From assembly GCF_035818615.1 (NCBI RefSeq), contig NZ_JAYKZY010000002.1:1428501-1492500 (forward strand): a stretch of DNA of 64,000 nucleotides. The letters run 5' to 3'. The notes beneath the pieces are model-generated. The model saw only the letters and a list, made by a program, of their open reading frames with translations, was not told where the DNA came from and ran no database searches. A program made the translations under genes and the position numbers. Below are positions 1 through 8,939 of the stretch, piece after piece. Source of the DNA: Sphingobium sp. CR2-8. GTDB lineage: Bacteria > Pseudomonadota > Alphaproteobacteria > Sphingomonadales > Sphingomonadaceae. How positions within the stretch are numbered: position 1 is the first letter of the stretch; each line of letters begins with the position of its first letter.

Positions 1-618
1 CCCGACAGCGGTCAGATCATCTTCCTGCGCATGCCGCGCGCCAGCGTGCTGAGTCGCAACCCGCATCTGGAGCATCGCACCGTGTGCCCATTGCGTAGCG
101 GAGAAGCCGACACCAGCATGATTGCTGATGCGCTGATGAGCGCATTGCGGTCTGCGGCGCTGTTGGGGGAGGACCGTCGACGCGCGGTTCTAGTCTCCAT
201 AATCCATCTGATGGGGGCGGCGGAATTCGCGCAGGACGAAGCGCCGTCAAAGCCGGTCTGGCGGGTGCAGAATGCGCTCCTGTTCATCGACCTCCATCTG
301 GCCGAACCCGCACTATCCGCCGAAGCTGTCGCGCGATCCCAGCATATCAGCCGCCGTCATCTGGACCAGTTATTTCATGATACGTTGGGTGCCTCCATCA
401 CAGATCGCATCTGGAAACGACGGATTGAACAGGCCGCCGAAGACCTGCGCGATCCAGCGCGCGCGGGCATGACCATATCCCAAATCGCTTTTGCCAACGG
501 CTTTCAGGATGCGGCGCATTTTACCAATGCCTTCCGACGCAATCGCCATTGCACGCCGACGCAATGGCGCGCCTGCACTCCGTTGCTCGCTGTGGGTCAG
601 CCTGCCAGATCGGTCTGA
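1..618 (+). CDS. AraC-family transcriptional regulator, 3' part
   Basis: The reading frame is open from base 1, so the N-terminus lies outside the window. About 205 residues are visible. The C-terminal 100 residues form the two helix-turn-helix motifs of the AraC/XylS family, with AVARSQHISRRHLDQLF as the first and TISQIAFANGFQDAAHFTNAFR as a hallmark second motif (shown only in part by family pattern). The upstream part would be the ligand-sensing domain. It converges on the carotenoid oxygenase gene, with only 20 bases between the stops. The target is unknown; regulation of the neighbouring catabolic genes is inferred from position only. Confidence 0.88.
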   Translation, partial: PDSGQIIFLRMPRASVLSRNPHLEHRTVCPLRSGEADTSMIADALMSALRSAALLGEDRRRAVLVSIIHLMGAAEFAQDEAPSKPVWRVQNALLFIDLHLAEPALSAEAVARSQHISRRHLDQLFHDTLGASITDRIWKRRIEQAAEDLRDPARAGMTISQIAFANGFQDAAHFTNAFRRNRHCTPTQWRACTPLLAVGQPARSV

Positions 619-638
619 TCCGGCTTGGGCCATCCAGT

Positions 639-2107
639 TTACCCGGCCTTCGCAAGCGCAGCCGCATCAACCCAGCAGCCATGAACCTGCGGACGCAGAC
701 GTTGGGGGATGGACACCTTCGCCACTGGCCCTGCGCCGATATTCCCTGCGTCGATGATCCAGCATTGGTGCTCGAAATCGTCAGATCCAGTTTGTTGGTC
801 GACGACCGTTATCAGCCACCCTTCATGCCCGGCTTGTTTGCTGGGCACATGGACCGGTTCATTGAAGCAATGGGCCGGTGGCAAGGCGAGCGCTTGCAGA
901 GGCCCACCGTTGAAATCCAGGCGAATAAGCCTGTTGAACATGGCCCCCACCGGCCCGCCCAAAACGGGGGGGCACGCATGTCGGGATCCATTGTCAGCAT
1001 CCAGCCATAGTCGAGTGGCCGTCCCTGCTTATGCGCCGGAATGATGGGAAAGTCCCCGGAAGGGCCGATGCGCGCAGCGGTGATAGTGTCGCTGCCATCC
1101 GTCAGATTAATGGTCCAGCGTTCCAGCCGACCATCGGCTTCCCAAGCTGGAATATTAAGGCCCGACGCGCGCTGAACGAAGGGGAAGGCGTTGACGTTCG
1201 ACAGGCACTGATCGAAATGAATAAGCCCCTCTGCATCCTCATGGGCGTTCATCATATGATAGCAGAAGACGCCTTTTGGCCCCTTGAACCAGCGGAGTTC
1301 GGCGGTATCGCCATAGCGCGGCATCACACCAACCCAGCTGTCGATATCCATATGATGGACCCAATGATCGCCCCCTGCCTTCAGGCGATCCAGATCGGCG
1401 GTCGTCGGATATATGGGGAACAGCACATAATTTTCGGTAATGGCGAAATCGTGCATCATCGCGCAGTAAGGCGCATCGAACCATTGTTCCCGCAACAGGA
1501 TGCCGTCTTTATCCACGATGAAATAGGCGATTTTCCGTGATGCCAGTCCGTCGGCCTCATAACCGAACATGAAGAGTTCCCCGGTGTCGGGATCGACCCT
1601 GCCATGGGCGGTTGATGTCTGGGATTGCAGCTTGCCGTCGAAATCATAAGAACCGACCGTCGCCAGCGTGGCCGGGTCGACGCGATAGGGACGTCCATCC
1701 TCTTTGGCGAGCAGCAGTCGTCCGCCATGCCAGATGGGGGTGGTGTTCGCGACGGTGCGATCCAATCCTGCCGCAACAGGCTTGTCGGTAAAAGGATTGC
1801 GATATTTCCCATACACCGCTTCACCGGCGGCTGCCTCGACCTCATGCCGAACGGTTTGTACGTATCGCATGGAGATGCTGACATCGTCCGCTGCAAAGCG
1901 GATCGCCGAAATCATGCCATCGCCCGACAGAATGGCGCCACCATCTTCGATGAATGGGGGATAGGCAGGGTCCGGCACAGCGCGAAAAAAGACGCCCTTC
2001 ACGTCGGCGGGTATGACGCCCTCAACCTTCAGATTATGCAAATCATATTCAGCGCCAAGCGGTGTGTTCAGGCCGGTATATTCGGGTGTTTGTGGAAATG
2101 CTGCCAC
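639..2107 (-). pseudogene. carotenoid oxygenase (lignostilbene-dioxygenase family), frameshifted
   Basis: The product belongs to the non-haem iron carotenoid cleavage oxygenase family, seven-bladed propeller enzymes that split a C=C bond of carotenoids, stilbenes or related compounds. From the start at 2107 the frame gives about 380 good family residues, with three of the four expected iron-binding His in STAHGRVDP, MMHDFAI and YHMMNAHED. Near 966-972, at a run of seven C on the coding strand, the frame shifts. The natural C-terminus (FNEPVHVPSKQ, then the last His in PQVHGCW) continues in another frame to 639. The unshifted product would end in about 55 unrelated residues and lack the fourth iron ligand. 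One extra base in the C run would restore a protein of about 488 residues. Sequencing error and real inactivation cannot be told apart here. Confidence 0.85.
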
Positions 2108-2420
2108 CGCCTCTTCCTCCTATCATTATTGCGTGGCTATGTGCATCACGATCAAAGAATGCGCAAGAATGTTGCGAATTAACTCCGCAATGTTTCTTAA
2201 AATGTTGATATGTAATGAAATTTGCGCGTTGACATTGTTCGAAGAGTTAGAGGCTGACATGGTGACCGCCATATCGCGTCAGACATCGCCTGACGGCTGC
2301 GACCGCCAGGTGATTTCAGGCCTGATTTTATGCTCGTCCGCCCTCCTATTCATGGCAAGCCATTCCCATCTTGCCGGTGGCGGACGGCAGCGAGCCGATT
2401 GCATGTGAAAGGACGTCAGC
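2108..2420. other. divergent intergenic region
   Basis: This 313-base stretch separates the leftward carotenoid oxygenase from the rightward DsbA-like gene and must hold both promoters. It is richer in A and T than its flanks. An imperfect inverted repeat, TTGCG and CGCAA about ten bases apart, lies near 2170-2195, and a TTGACA sequence lies near 2231. No convincing -10 partner was found for it. No coding frame of family type was recognised. Confidence 0.5.
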
Positions 2421-3077
2421 ATGGCCGAGCGTTTGAAGATCGATTTCGTATCGGACATTGTCTGTCCCTGGTGCATCATCGGGCTTAAAGGTCTGCAAGT
2501 GGCCCTGAAACGCCTCGATGGCGAGGTCACGGCGGATATTCGCTTCCACCCGTTCGAACTTAATCCGGACATGGAGCCGCAAGGCCAGAATCTGGGCGAG
2601 CATCTTGCCCAGAAATATGGATCGACGCCCGAGCAGTCGGCCGCCAATCGGGCGATGATAAAGGATCGCGCCGCAGCGTTGGGCTTTGACATCACGATGA
2701 CCGCAGACAGCCGGATGTATAATAGCTTCGATGCCCACAGGCTTCTGTGCTGGGCCGCTGAGGAGGGCGGGCAGGCCGATCTCAAGCTCGCGATGTTCGA
2801 GGCCTATTTCACCCACGGCCTCAATGTGGCCGACCATTCGGTTCTTCTTGGCGCTGTGGCGAAGGCCGGTCTGGACATCGAACGGGCCCTGACGATCCTT
2901 GAAAGCGACGAGTTCGCGGCGGCCGTGCGCAGTGAGGAAGCCCTATGGCAGTCCCGCGGGATCAACAGCGTTCCCGCGGTCGTAGTGAACGGGAAATATC
3001 TCATCAGCGGCGGGCAGCCGCCCGAAGCGTTCGAACAGGCGCTGAGAAAGATCGCCACGGAAAGCCGGTCAGTCTGA
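2421..3077 (+). CDS. DsbA-family oxidoreductase, FrnE/HCCA-isomerase type
   Basis: The 218-residue protein has the thioredoxin-fold signature of the FrnE branch of the DsbA family, with a CPWC active site at residues 15-18 and the cis-Pro segment NSVPAVVVNG near residue 187. There is no signal peptide, so it is probably cytoplasmic. Relatives act as dithiol oxidoreductases or, in the 2-hydroxychromene-2-carboxylate isomerase branch, as glutathione-linked isomerases in aromatic breakdown. The CPWC pair favours the redox branch. AAAGGA lies about 10 bases before the ATG. A 160-base gap separates it from the oxygenase operon, so co-transcription is uncertain. The substrate is unknown. Confidence 0.88.
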   Translation: MAERLKIDFVSDIVCPWCIIGLKGLQVALKRLDGEVTADIRFHPFELNPDMEPQGQNLGEHLAQKYGSTPEQSAANRAMIKDRAAALGFDITMTADSRMYNSFDAHRLLCWAAEEGGQADLKLAMFEAYFTHGLNVADHSVLLGAVAKAGLDIERALTILESDEFAAAVRSEEALWQSRGINSVPAVVVNGKYLISGGQPPEAFEQALRKIATESRSV

Positions 3078-3237
3078 CCCAGGGCTGTTGGGCGAGAAGA
3101 CGCCTTTATGATGGTCGCGGCAATGAATATCTGAAGACCGACCCTGATATAAAGCCGAGGTTCGCGGCCGTCCTCCAGTGCCTAGACTGTCCCCAAATCC
3201 GCGCGCCAATCAAGAGCGCTCGGGCAGAGGACAGGCA

Positions 3238-4572
3238 ATGGCGAGAGAGCATTTTCTGGGAAGGACGCTAGCGGATTTCGAGCCCCCGGTGCGCGGCGAT
3301 CCGATCACCGGAGAACGCTATTATTCCAAGCGCTGGGCGCGCGCCGAATGGCGCCACGTCTTTGCCAAGGTCTGGCATATCGGCGGGATGCTGGCCGATC
3401 TGGAGGAACCGGGCGACTGGATCACCCATAATCTGATGCGCGACAGCGTCATCATGATCCGGCAGGAGGATGGCTCGATCAAGGCCTTCTTCAATGCCTG
3501 CGTCCATCGCGGCAACCGGCTGCTCTGGTCCGACATGGGCAGCAGCGAGCGGATCACCTGCTCCTATCATGGCTGGCAGTTCGGTAAGGACGGCACCTTG
3601 TTGTTCGCGCAGGATGCAGAGGATTTTCCCGGCGGCAATCCGTGCGGCAAGGCGCATCTGACCGAGATCGCGGTCGGCACATGGGGGCCGTTCGTCTGGT
3701 TTAACATGGACAAAGACGCCACGCCGCTGCTCGACTGGCTGGCGCCGCTGCCCGATCAACTGGCAGGCTATCAGATGGAGACGATGACGCGCGTGCTGGA
3801 CGTGCGCTGCGAAATTCCCTGCAACTGGAAGATCATTCGCGACAATTTCAACGAAAGCTATCATTTGCCCACGCTCCACCCGGAACTGGCGAGCTTTATC
3901 GACGACGAATATACCGACACCAGTTTCGAGATGTATCCCAGCGGCCATAACCGCATGGTGCAAAAGGGATGCCACCCGTCCAAGCGGCTGGACTATCCCG
4001 ATGCGATGCAGCCGCTGGTCGAGGATAATCTGCGCGAATGGGGGCTGGACCCCGCCGATTTCACCGATCGCGCGACGCAGGCACGGGTGGCGATCCAGCA
4101 GGCCAAGCGGCGGTTGGGACGCGAACGCGGCTATCGGCATTTCGACACGATGACCGACAGCATGCTGACCGACTATTATCATTATACGCTCTGGCCAAAC
4201 ACAACGATCACGATGAGCCCGGACGGGTTCCAGATATTGCGGTCCGAACCGCATCCGACCGACCCGGAAAAATGCATCTTCGACCATTGGTATCTGATGC
4301 CGCCGGTTGACGGGCGCACGGAAGTGGTCACCCCGGTCGGCATCGTGCCCTTCGCGCCTGCCGAGCGGGAGGTCGTGATCTATGGCGACAAGACGCTGGG
4401 CTATGTCGCGGATCAGGACATGTCGGTGGCTGTGGGCCAGCAGCAGGGGCTGCATTCGATGGGCTATAAGGGCGGCACGATTTCAGGGCAGGAAAAGCGG
4501 ATTCAGCGCTTCCATGAATTGCTGAACGATGCGTGCGGCATTCATGGCGCGTTACCGGCGGATGGGGACTGA
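3238..4572 (+). CDS. Rieske non-haem iron oxygenase, alpha subunit (copy 1)
   Basis: This is the catalytic subunit of a ring-hydroxylating or demethylating Rieske oxygenase, 444 residues from the ATG at 3238. That start was chosen over one 60 bases upstream because homology begins there and a GAGG sits just ahead. The [2Fe-2S] ligands are C88-x-H90 and C108-x2-H111. The mononuclear iron site is visible as NFNESYHLPTLH, with H209 and H214. It needs an electron donor; the Rieske ferredoxin at 17399 is the only candidate in the window. It is the first gene of a five-gene operon with a SnoaL-like protein, two SDRs and a TIM-barrel isomerase, with stops and starts overlapping or nearly so. The substrate is unknown. 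Confidence 0.94.
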   Translation: MAREHFLGRTLADFEPPVRGDPITGERYYSKRWARAEWRHVFAKVWHIGGMLADLEEPGDWITHNLMRDSVIMIRQEDGSIKAFFNACVHRGNRLLWSDMGSSERITCSYHGWQFGKDGTLLFAQDAEDFPGGNPCGKAHLTEIAVGTWGPFVWFNMDKDATPLLDWLAPLPDQLAGYQMETMTRVLDVRCEIPCNWKIIRDNFNESYHLPTLHPELASFIDDEYTDTSFEMYPSGHNRMVQKGCHPSKRLDYPDAMQPLVEDNLREWGLDPADFTDRATQARVAIQQAKRRLGRERGYRHFDTMTDSMLTDYYHYTLWPNTTITMSPDGFQILRSEPHPTDPEKCIFDHWYLMPPVDGRTEVVTPVGIVPFAPAEREVVIYGDKTLGYVADQDMSVAVGQQQGLHSMGYKGGTISGQEKRIQRFHELLNDACGIHGALPADGD

Positions 4573-4973
4573 TGTCCGCGTTCGAAGACCGGGTGGCGAT
4601 CAACGACGTGTTGGCGCGCTATGCCGATGGCGTGAACCGGCGTGACGCGGTCTTATGGGCATCGACCTGGGACGAAGACGGCGAATGGCGGCTGTTCGAT
4701 CCCGATCCGGTGAAGGGTCGGGCGGCGATCCTGGACGCCTGGCGACAGGCAATGGCGGGATTCCCCTTCGTGATCATGATGGTGTCGCAGGGTGAGGTCG
4801 TGATCGATGGCGACGCGGCTACCGGGCGATCCTATTCCAGCGAAGTCGCGCGCACCGCCGATGGCAAAAGGCTACGGGTGCAGGGCTGCTACGAGGATCG
4901 CTATCGCAAACGCAATGGCGTCTGGGGCTTTGCCTTCCGTGCGTTCACCGCCGTCGACAGCGAAGACTATTGA
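4572..4973 (+). CDS. SnoaL-like / NTF2-fold protein (copy 1)
   Basis: A 133-residue protein of the SnoaL_4 (NTF2-like cone fold) family; the opening pattern FEDRVAINDVLARYADGVN is typical. The ATG at 4572 overlaps the TGA of the oxygenase, so translation is coupled. It resembles the small beta subunit fold of Rieske dioxygenases, but family members also act as hydratases, isomerases or scaffolds. It could be the oxygenase partner or a separate enzyme. It is clearly related to the protein at 21195, sharing the YADxVNRxDxxLWAS pattern. Confidence 0.85.
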   Translation: MSAFEDRVAINDVLARYADGVNRRDAVLWASTWDEDGEWRLFDPDPVKGRAAILDAWRQAMAGFPFVIMMVSQGEVVIDGDAATGRSYSSEVARTADGKRLRVQGCYEDRYRKRNGVWGFAFRAFTAVDSEDY

Positions 4974-4992
4974 GATCGATCGGGAGAGGATG

Positions 4993-5772
4993 ATGGCACG
5001 ACTGGACGGCAAGGTTGCGGTGATATTGGGCGCGTCCGACCCCCGCAGCATGGGCGCGGCGACGGCGCGGCGCTTTGCGGCCGAGGGCGCGAAGCTGGTG
5101 CTGGCGGCGCGGCGAGCGGACGCGGTCGCAGCGGTGGCGACAGATCTGGGCGCGGTCGCCATCGCCTGCGATATCACCGACGAAGCGCAATTGGCCGCGC
5201 TCGCCAAGGCGGCGGTCGATAATTATGGGCGGCTCGACATTGCGATCAACTATGCCGGTATAGGTGGGTCGGGCGCGATCCTGGACACCAGCGCCGAGCT
5301 GTTCCGCCAGCAGGCGGAAGTGCATTTCGTCGGGACGGGCCTGTTCATCAAGCAGATGGCGCTGGCCATGACCCCTGTTGCCGATGGCAAGGGTGGCGGA
5401 TCGATCATCACCGCATCGTCGCTCACCGTGCTGGTGCAGGCGACCGATTATGGCGCCTATGCGGGGTCCAAGGGCGGGGCGGACGTGCTGGTCAAAGTCG
5501 CCGCCAATGAACTGGGCGCACGCGGCATCCGGGTCAATTCCATCGCGCCGGGCTTCACCAAGAGCGCCATGACGGAGGATTATTTTGCCATGCCGGCTGT
5601 CACGAACGCTTTCCTCAAGGAAATGCCGCTGGGGCGCTTTCCTACGGTCGAGGATATTGCCAATACCGCCTTGTGGCTCGCCAGTGACGAGGCGTTCGTG
5701 ACCGGCCAGCGGATCGATGTCACCGCCGGACAGGCGCTACGGCGAACGCCGCGCCCGGAGGAGTTCGTCTGA
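4993..5772 (+). CDS. SDR-family oxidoreductase (copy 1)
   Basis: A classical short-chain dehydrogenase/reductase of 259 residues, using NAD(P) to oxidise an alcohol or dihydrodiol or to reduce a ketone. The cofactor motif GASDPRSMG is at 13-21, the structural motif appears as NYAG rather than NNAG near 86, and the catalytic Ser is at about 142 with Y156 and K160 in YAGSK. Two ATGs stand side by side; the second (4993) has GGGAG at the better distance. It follows the SnoaL-like gene by 19 bases and overlaps the next SDR by ATGA. An attractive guess is oxidation of the oxygenase product. Confidence 0.9.
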   Translation: MARLDGKVAVILGASDPRSMGAATARRFAAEGAKLVLAARRADAVAAVATDLGAVAIACDITDEAQLAALAKAAVDNYGRLDIAINYAGIGGSGAILDTSAELFRQQAEVHFVGTGLFIKQMALAMTPVADGKGGGSIITASSLTVLVQATDYGAYAGSKGGADVLVKVAANELGARGIRVNSIAPGFTKSAMTEDYFAMPAVTNAFLKEMPLGRFPTVEDIANTALWLASDEAFVTGQRIDVTAGQALRRTPRPEEFV

Positions 5773-6563
5773 TGGGCCGGCTGTCGGGCAAGGCGGCGCT
5801 GGTCGTGGGTGCCGCCAGCGCGGGGAATATGGGACAGGCGATCGCTCGCCGCTTTGCGGATGAAGGCGCGCGGGTCGTGGTCGCCGGGCGCAACATGCAC
5901 GTGCTGGAAACGCTGGCGGGCGAGATTGGCGGCGTGGCGCTGCCTTGTGACTTTTCCGATCGGGCGAGTATCTTCGCCCTGGTCGAAGGCACGAAGGCGG
6001 CGCTGGGCGGCCTGGATATTGCGGTCAACGCCACCGGCTGGGGCCTGCTCAAACCGTTCCTCGAAACGACCGACGAGGATTTCGATCGGATGTATGCGCT
6101 GCAACTGCGCGGACCGTTCCAGTTCCTGCAAGCGCTGATCCCGGCGATGGGCGCAGGCGGGTCAGTCATCCAGATCAGTTCGGCGACCGCGACGATCATG
6201 TTCCACGATCATGACGCCTATATGGCGACCAAGGCGGGCACCGACCATATGATCCGCAGCGTCGCCAACCAGTTTGGCGACCGCGGCATCCGTTTCAATA
6301 GCGTGTCGCCGGGCGTCACCGATACGCCGATGACGGCCGATGCGGCTGCCGTGCCCGGCCTGATGGACGCCTTCAACAAAGCCTATCCGCTCGGTCGCTA
6401 TGGCACGCGGGAGGATATCGCGGCGGCCTGTGTCTGGCTCGCCAGCGACGAATCTTTCATGACCGGTGAGAATATGCAGGTGAATGGCGGGCTAAGCCTG
6501 CGCGGTAATCCGTCCAAGGCGGACATCGCAGCGTCGGTCGCGGCGGCGATTGCGGCGGGCTGA
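5772..6563 (+). CDS. SDR-family oxidoreductase (copy 2)
   Basis: A 263-residue classical SDR. The glycine-rich motif is GAASAGNMG at 13-21, NATG replaces NNAG at 86-89, and S136/S137, Y150 and K154 form the catalytic set. The ATG overlaps the stop of the previous SDR. The C-terminal 20 residues are Ala-rich and longer than usual. The two tandem SDRs are divergent paralogues, which suggests two successive dehydrogenation or reduction steps rather than redundancy. The substrate is unknown. Confidence 0.9.
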   Translation: MGRLSGKAALVVGAASAGNMGQAIARRFADEGARVVVAGRNMHVLETLAGEIGGVALPCDFSDRASIFALVEGTKAALGGLDIAVNATGWGLLKPFLETTDEDFDRMYALQLRGPFQFLQALIPAMGAGGSVIQISSATATIMFHDHDAYMATKAGTDHMIRSVANQFGDRGIRFNSVSPGVTDTPMTADAAAVPGLMDAFNKAYPLGRYGTREDIAAACVWLASDESFMTGENMQVNGGLSLRGNPSKADIAASVAAAIAAG

Positions 6564-6565
6564 CG

Positions 6566-7363
6566 ATGGGCCGCCGCCATCCGCTGGCCATGTCGGCGGG
6601 CATCATGCCGGAAGCGACCCCGGTACAACTGGTCGAGGCGGCCGCCCAGGCCGGGTTCGACTATGGCGGCATGTGGGTCGAGATGGCCGACTGGACGACG
6701 GCCACGACGCGGGAGGTCAGGGCGGCGCTGGCGGCGACGGGCCTGCCACTGCTGGACGTCGAAGTGGTGTGGATCAAGCCTGGCCCGCTCGACCCCGATC
6801 ATCTGCGTATCGTCGACATCGGGCTGGAGCTTGGCGCGCACAATGTCCTGTGCGTCAGCAGCGACCCTGATGCGGGGGCGACGCGGGACAAGCTGGCGGC
6901 GTTGATGGCGCATGGGGGCAGCGGGATCAGGGTCAATCTGGAGTTCGGCCTGTTTACAGCGGTCAAGACCATCGATCAGGCCAGCGCGATCCTGCGGGAA
7001 ATCGATGCACCGAACATGGGGTTGCTGATCGATGCGCTGCACTGGACCCGGTCTGGGGGCACGCTGGCGGATGTCGCCGCCGTGCCGATAGAGTGGCTGG
7101 GCTATGCCCAATTATGCGATGCGCCGATGCCGGGGGCGGACCCTGGCGACCCCGATGCGATCCTCGTCGAGGCGATCGATGGCCGGGTCGCTTTGGGGCG
7201 GGGCGGCCTCGCGATCGATGGGTTGCTGGCAGGATTGCCAGATGGATTGCCGATCGGAATCGAGGAGCGGTCGAAGGCGCTGCGGGAGGACTTTCCCGAC
7301 TTTAACGATCGCGCTGCGGAACTGATGCGGACCAGTCGGGCCTGGCTGGGTGGCCGGGCTTAA
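6566..7363 (+). CDS. xylose-isomerase-like TIM barrel (sugar phosphate isomerase/epimerase family)
   Basis: A 265-residue protein of the AP-endonuclease-2/xylose-isomerase-like TIM-barrel family. Typical signs are the N-terminal TPVQLVEAAAQAGFDYGG, acidic and His positions along the strands such as LIDALHW and QLCDAP, and the final GIEERSK strand. These proteins bind a divalent metal and isomerise, epimerise, lyse or hydrolyse many small molecules, so the sugar label should not be taken literally. It starts 2 bases after the SDR stop and ends the operon. A perfect hairpin follows at 7441. Confidence 0.82.
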   Translation: MGRRHPLAMSAGIMPEATPVQLVEAAAQAGFDYGGMWVEMADWTTATTREVRAALAATGLPLLDVEVVWIKPGPLDPDHLRIVDIGLELGAHNVLCVSSDPDAGATRDKLAALMAHGGSGIRVNLEFGLFTAVKTIDQASAILREIDAPNMGLLIDALHWTRSGGTLADVAAVPIEWLGYAQLCDAPMPGADPGDPDAILVEAIDGRVALGRGGLAIDGLLAGLPDGLPIGIEERSKALREDFPDFNDRAAELMRTSRAWLGGRA

Positions 7364-7440
7364 CTTCGCACATTTCCCGCTCATTTTGAAATATTGTTAC
7401 GGTCGGTTGATCCTATTCATGTGTCTGACCGACATTATGA

Positions 7441-7474
7441 AGAAGCGGGGGCGTATAGGACAGCCCCCGCTTCT
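7441..7474. terminator. bidirectional hairpin between convergent operons
   Basis: A perfect 12-base inverted repeat (AGAAGCGGGGGC and its complement) encloses a 10-base loop. It sits between the end of the rightward oxygenase operon and the end of the leftward E2 gene. There is no long T run, so it could be a terminator or simply a 3'-end stabilising structure for either transcript. Confidence 0.6.
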
Positions 7475-7476
7475 CC

Positions 7477-8136
7477 TCATGCCGTCAGCAGTTTCGGGTC
7501 TTCGATCAGGTCTTTCAACGTCCGCATGAAGGCCGCGCCGACTGCGCCGTCGATGGCGCGGTGATCGCAACTGAGCGACATTTCCACGATCGTGGCGAAG
7601 CCCAAAGCATTGCCGATCTCGATCGGCTGGCGCGTGCCGGCGCCCACTGCCAGGATCGCGCCCTGCGGCGGATTGATGATCGCGTCGAACTGGTCGATGC
7701 CGAACATGCCCAGGTTGCTGATCGAGAAGCTGCCGCCCTGAAATTCTTCGGGCTGGAGTTTGCCGTTGCGCGCCTTGTCCGCCAATGCTTTGATCTCGCG
7801 CGCGATAGCGGCGACCGACAGTGTGTCGGCCCCCTTCACGATAGGCGTGATCAGTCCCTTGTCCGTGGCCACCGCCACCGAAATATCCGCGCTGCCGAAG
7901 CGGTGGATTTCGTCGCCATGAACCTGCACATTGACGTCGGGATGCTGCGCGAGCGCCAGGCCGCAGGCGCGGACGACATAGTCGTTGATGCTGGGCGCTT
8001 CGCCGGTCGCGGCCTTCGCCTGCGCGCGCAGGCCCAGTATCGCGTCGATCCTTATCTTCGATCGCAGGTAGAAATGCGGGATGGTCGATTTGCTGTGACT
8101 GAGCGCCTTGGCGATCGCCTTGCGCATCGGCGTCAT
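7477..8136 (-). CDS. 2-oxoacid dehydrogenase E2, catalytic (acyltransferase) half
   Basis: This 219-residue frame is the C-terminal acyltransferase domain of a dihydrolipoamide acyltransferase. It begins MTPMRKAIAKAL, the usual start of the catalytic domain, and holds DHRAIDG near its end with H192 and D196 as active-site residues. Its ATG overlaps the TGA of the lipoyl half (ATGA). In relatives both halves are one chain. Either a one-base indel in the C/G-rich linker around 8150-8165 split a single gene, or the two pieces are made separately by coupled translation. Confidence 0.88.
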   Translation of the reverse strand: MTPMRKAIAKALSHSKSTIPHFYLRSKIRIDAILGLRAQAKAATGEAPSINDYVVRACGLALAQHPDVNVQVHGDEIHRFGSADISVAVATDKGLITPIVKGADTLSVAAIAREIKALADKARNGKLQPEEFQGGSFSISNLGMFGIDQFDAIINPPQGAILAVGAGTRQPIEIGNALGFATIVEMSLSCDHRAIDGAVGAAFMRTLKDLIEDPKLLTA

Positions 8137-8933
8137 CTTGACGATCTCGGCCGTCCGGGGGCGGGGCGGGCGAAGGCCATGGGGGCGGCTGGTTCCGCCG
8201 ACGCCGGTGCCGATGGCTGCACCTGCGAGAGCACATCCGCCTTGCAGATGCGCCCCTTCGGCCCAGTCCCTCGTAGGGCGGAAAGATCGACCTTGTGCTG
8301 GACCGCGAGCCGTTTCGCCAGTGGGCTGGCATAGACGTCGCCCAGCATGTTGCCGACCGGTGTGGTGTCGACAGCCGCGCCGCCACCGACTGCGACCGGG
8401 GGCAGGCTGGCCTGCTGCACGTCCTGAAGGGTGATTCGGCCATCGGGACCGGAGCCGATGATATGGGCGATATCGATGCCCTCCGCTTCGGCGAAAGCGC
8501 GGGCGGCAGGGCTGATTGCCGCGTCGGCGGGAATGGTGATGGCCTTGGCCGGGGGCGGAGGAGTAGCTTGCCCATAACCGGCCGAGGGGGGCGGCGACGA
8601 TGGTGCTGCCGCCTTGGACGCAGGCTTGGCGTCGGCAGGCTGGAACCCGGCAACGAACGCCTCCACCTCTTGGGCCGACGGTTGTTCATCGGCGCCGGTC
8701 AAGACTGCGATCAGATCCCCGACCTGATAGGTGCCGCCCTTTTCGGCCAGCAGGCGGGGGAACATACCGTCGGCTTCGGCCTCGACCTCATTGGTGATCT
8801 TGTCGGTCTCGATGAGCGCCAGCGTGTCGCCCTTCTTGAACGGCTGCCCTTCGGCGACCATCCATTCGGCAACGACGCCCTCGGTCATTTCGATGCCCCA
8901 TTTGGGCATGGCGAATGCGCGCAGATTGGCCAT
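8133..8933 (-). CDS. 2-oxoacid dehydrogenase E2, lipoyl and subunit-binding half
   Basis: This 266-residue frame carries a lipoyl domain at about 1-80, with the lipoyl lysine K45 in ETDKITNEV, and an Ala/Pro-rich linker. It then has two peripheral subunit-binding domains at about 140-173 and 202-236, both with the pattern SPxAxxxA...GxGPxGRI. E2 proteins usually have one such domain; two is less common. The frame ends just after the linker, where the acyltransferase half begins in another frame. It starts 6 bases after the E1beta stop. No lipoamide dehydrogenase (E3) is encoded in the window, so E3 must come from elsewhere. Confidence 0.88.
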   Translation of the reverse strand: MANLRAFAMPKWGIEMTEGVVAEWMVAEGQPFKKGDTLALIETDKITNEVEAEADGMFPRLLAEKGGTYQVGDLIAVLTGADEQPSAQEVEAFVAGFQPADAKPASKAAAPSSPPPSAGYGQATPPPPAKAITIPADAAISPAARAFAEAEGIDIAHIIGSGPDGRITLQDVQQASLPPVAVGGGAAVDTTPVGNMLGDVYASPLAKRLAVQHKVDLSALRGTGPKGRICKADVLSQVQPSAPASAEPAAPMAFARPAPGRPRSSR

Positions 8934-8939
8934 GGCTGC

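Noticed and set aside
2230..2260. TTGACA as a -35 box for the DsbA-like gene
   Set aside because: No acceptable -10 hexamer follows at 16-18 bases, so no promoter was called.
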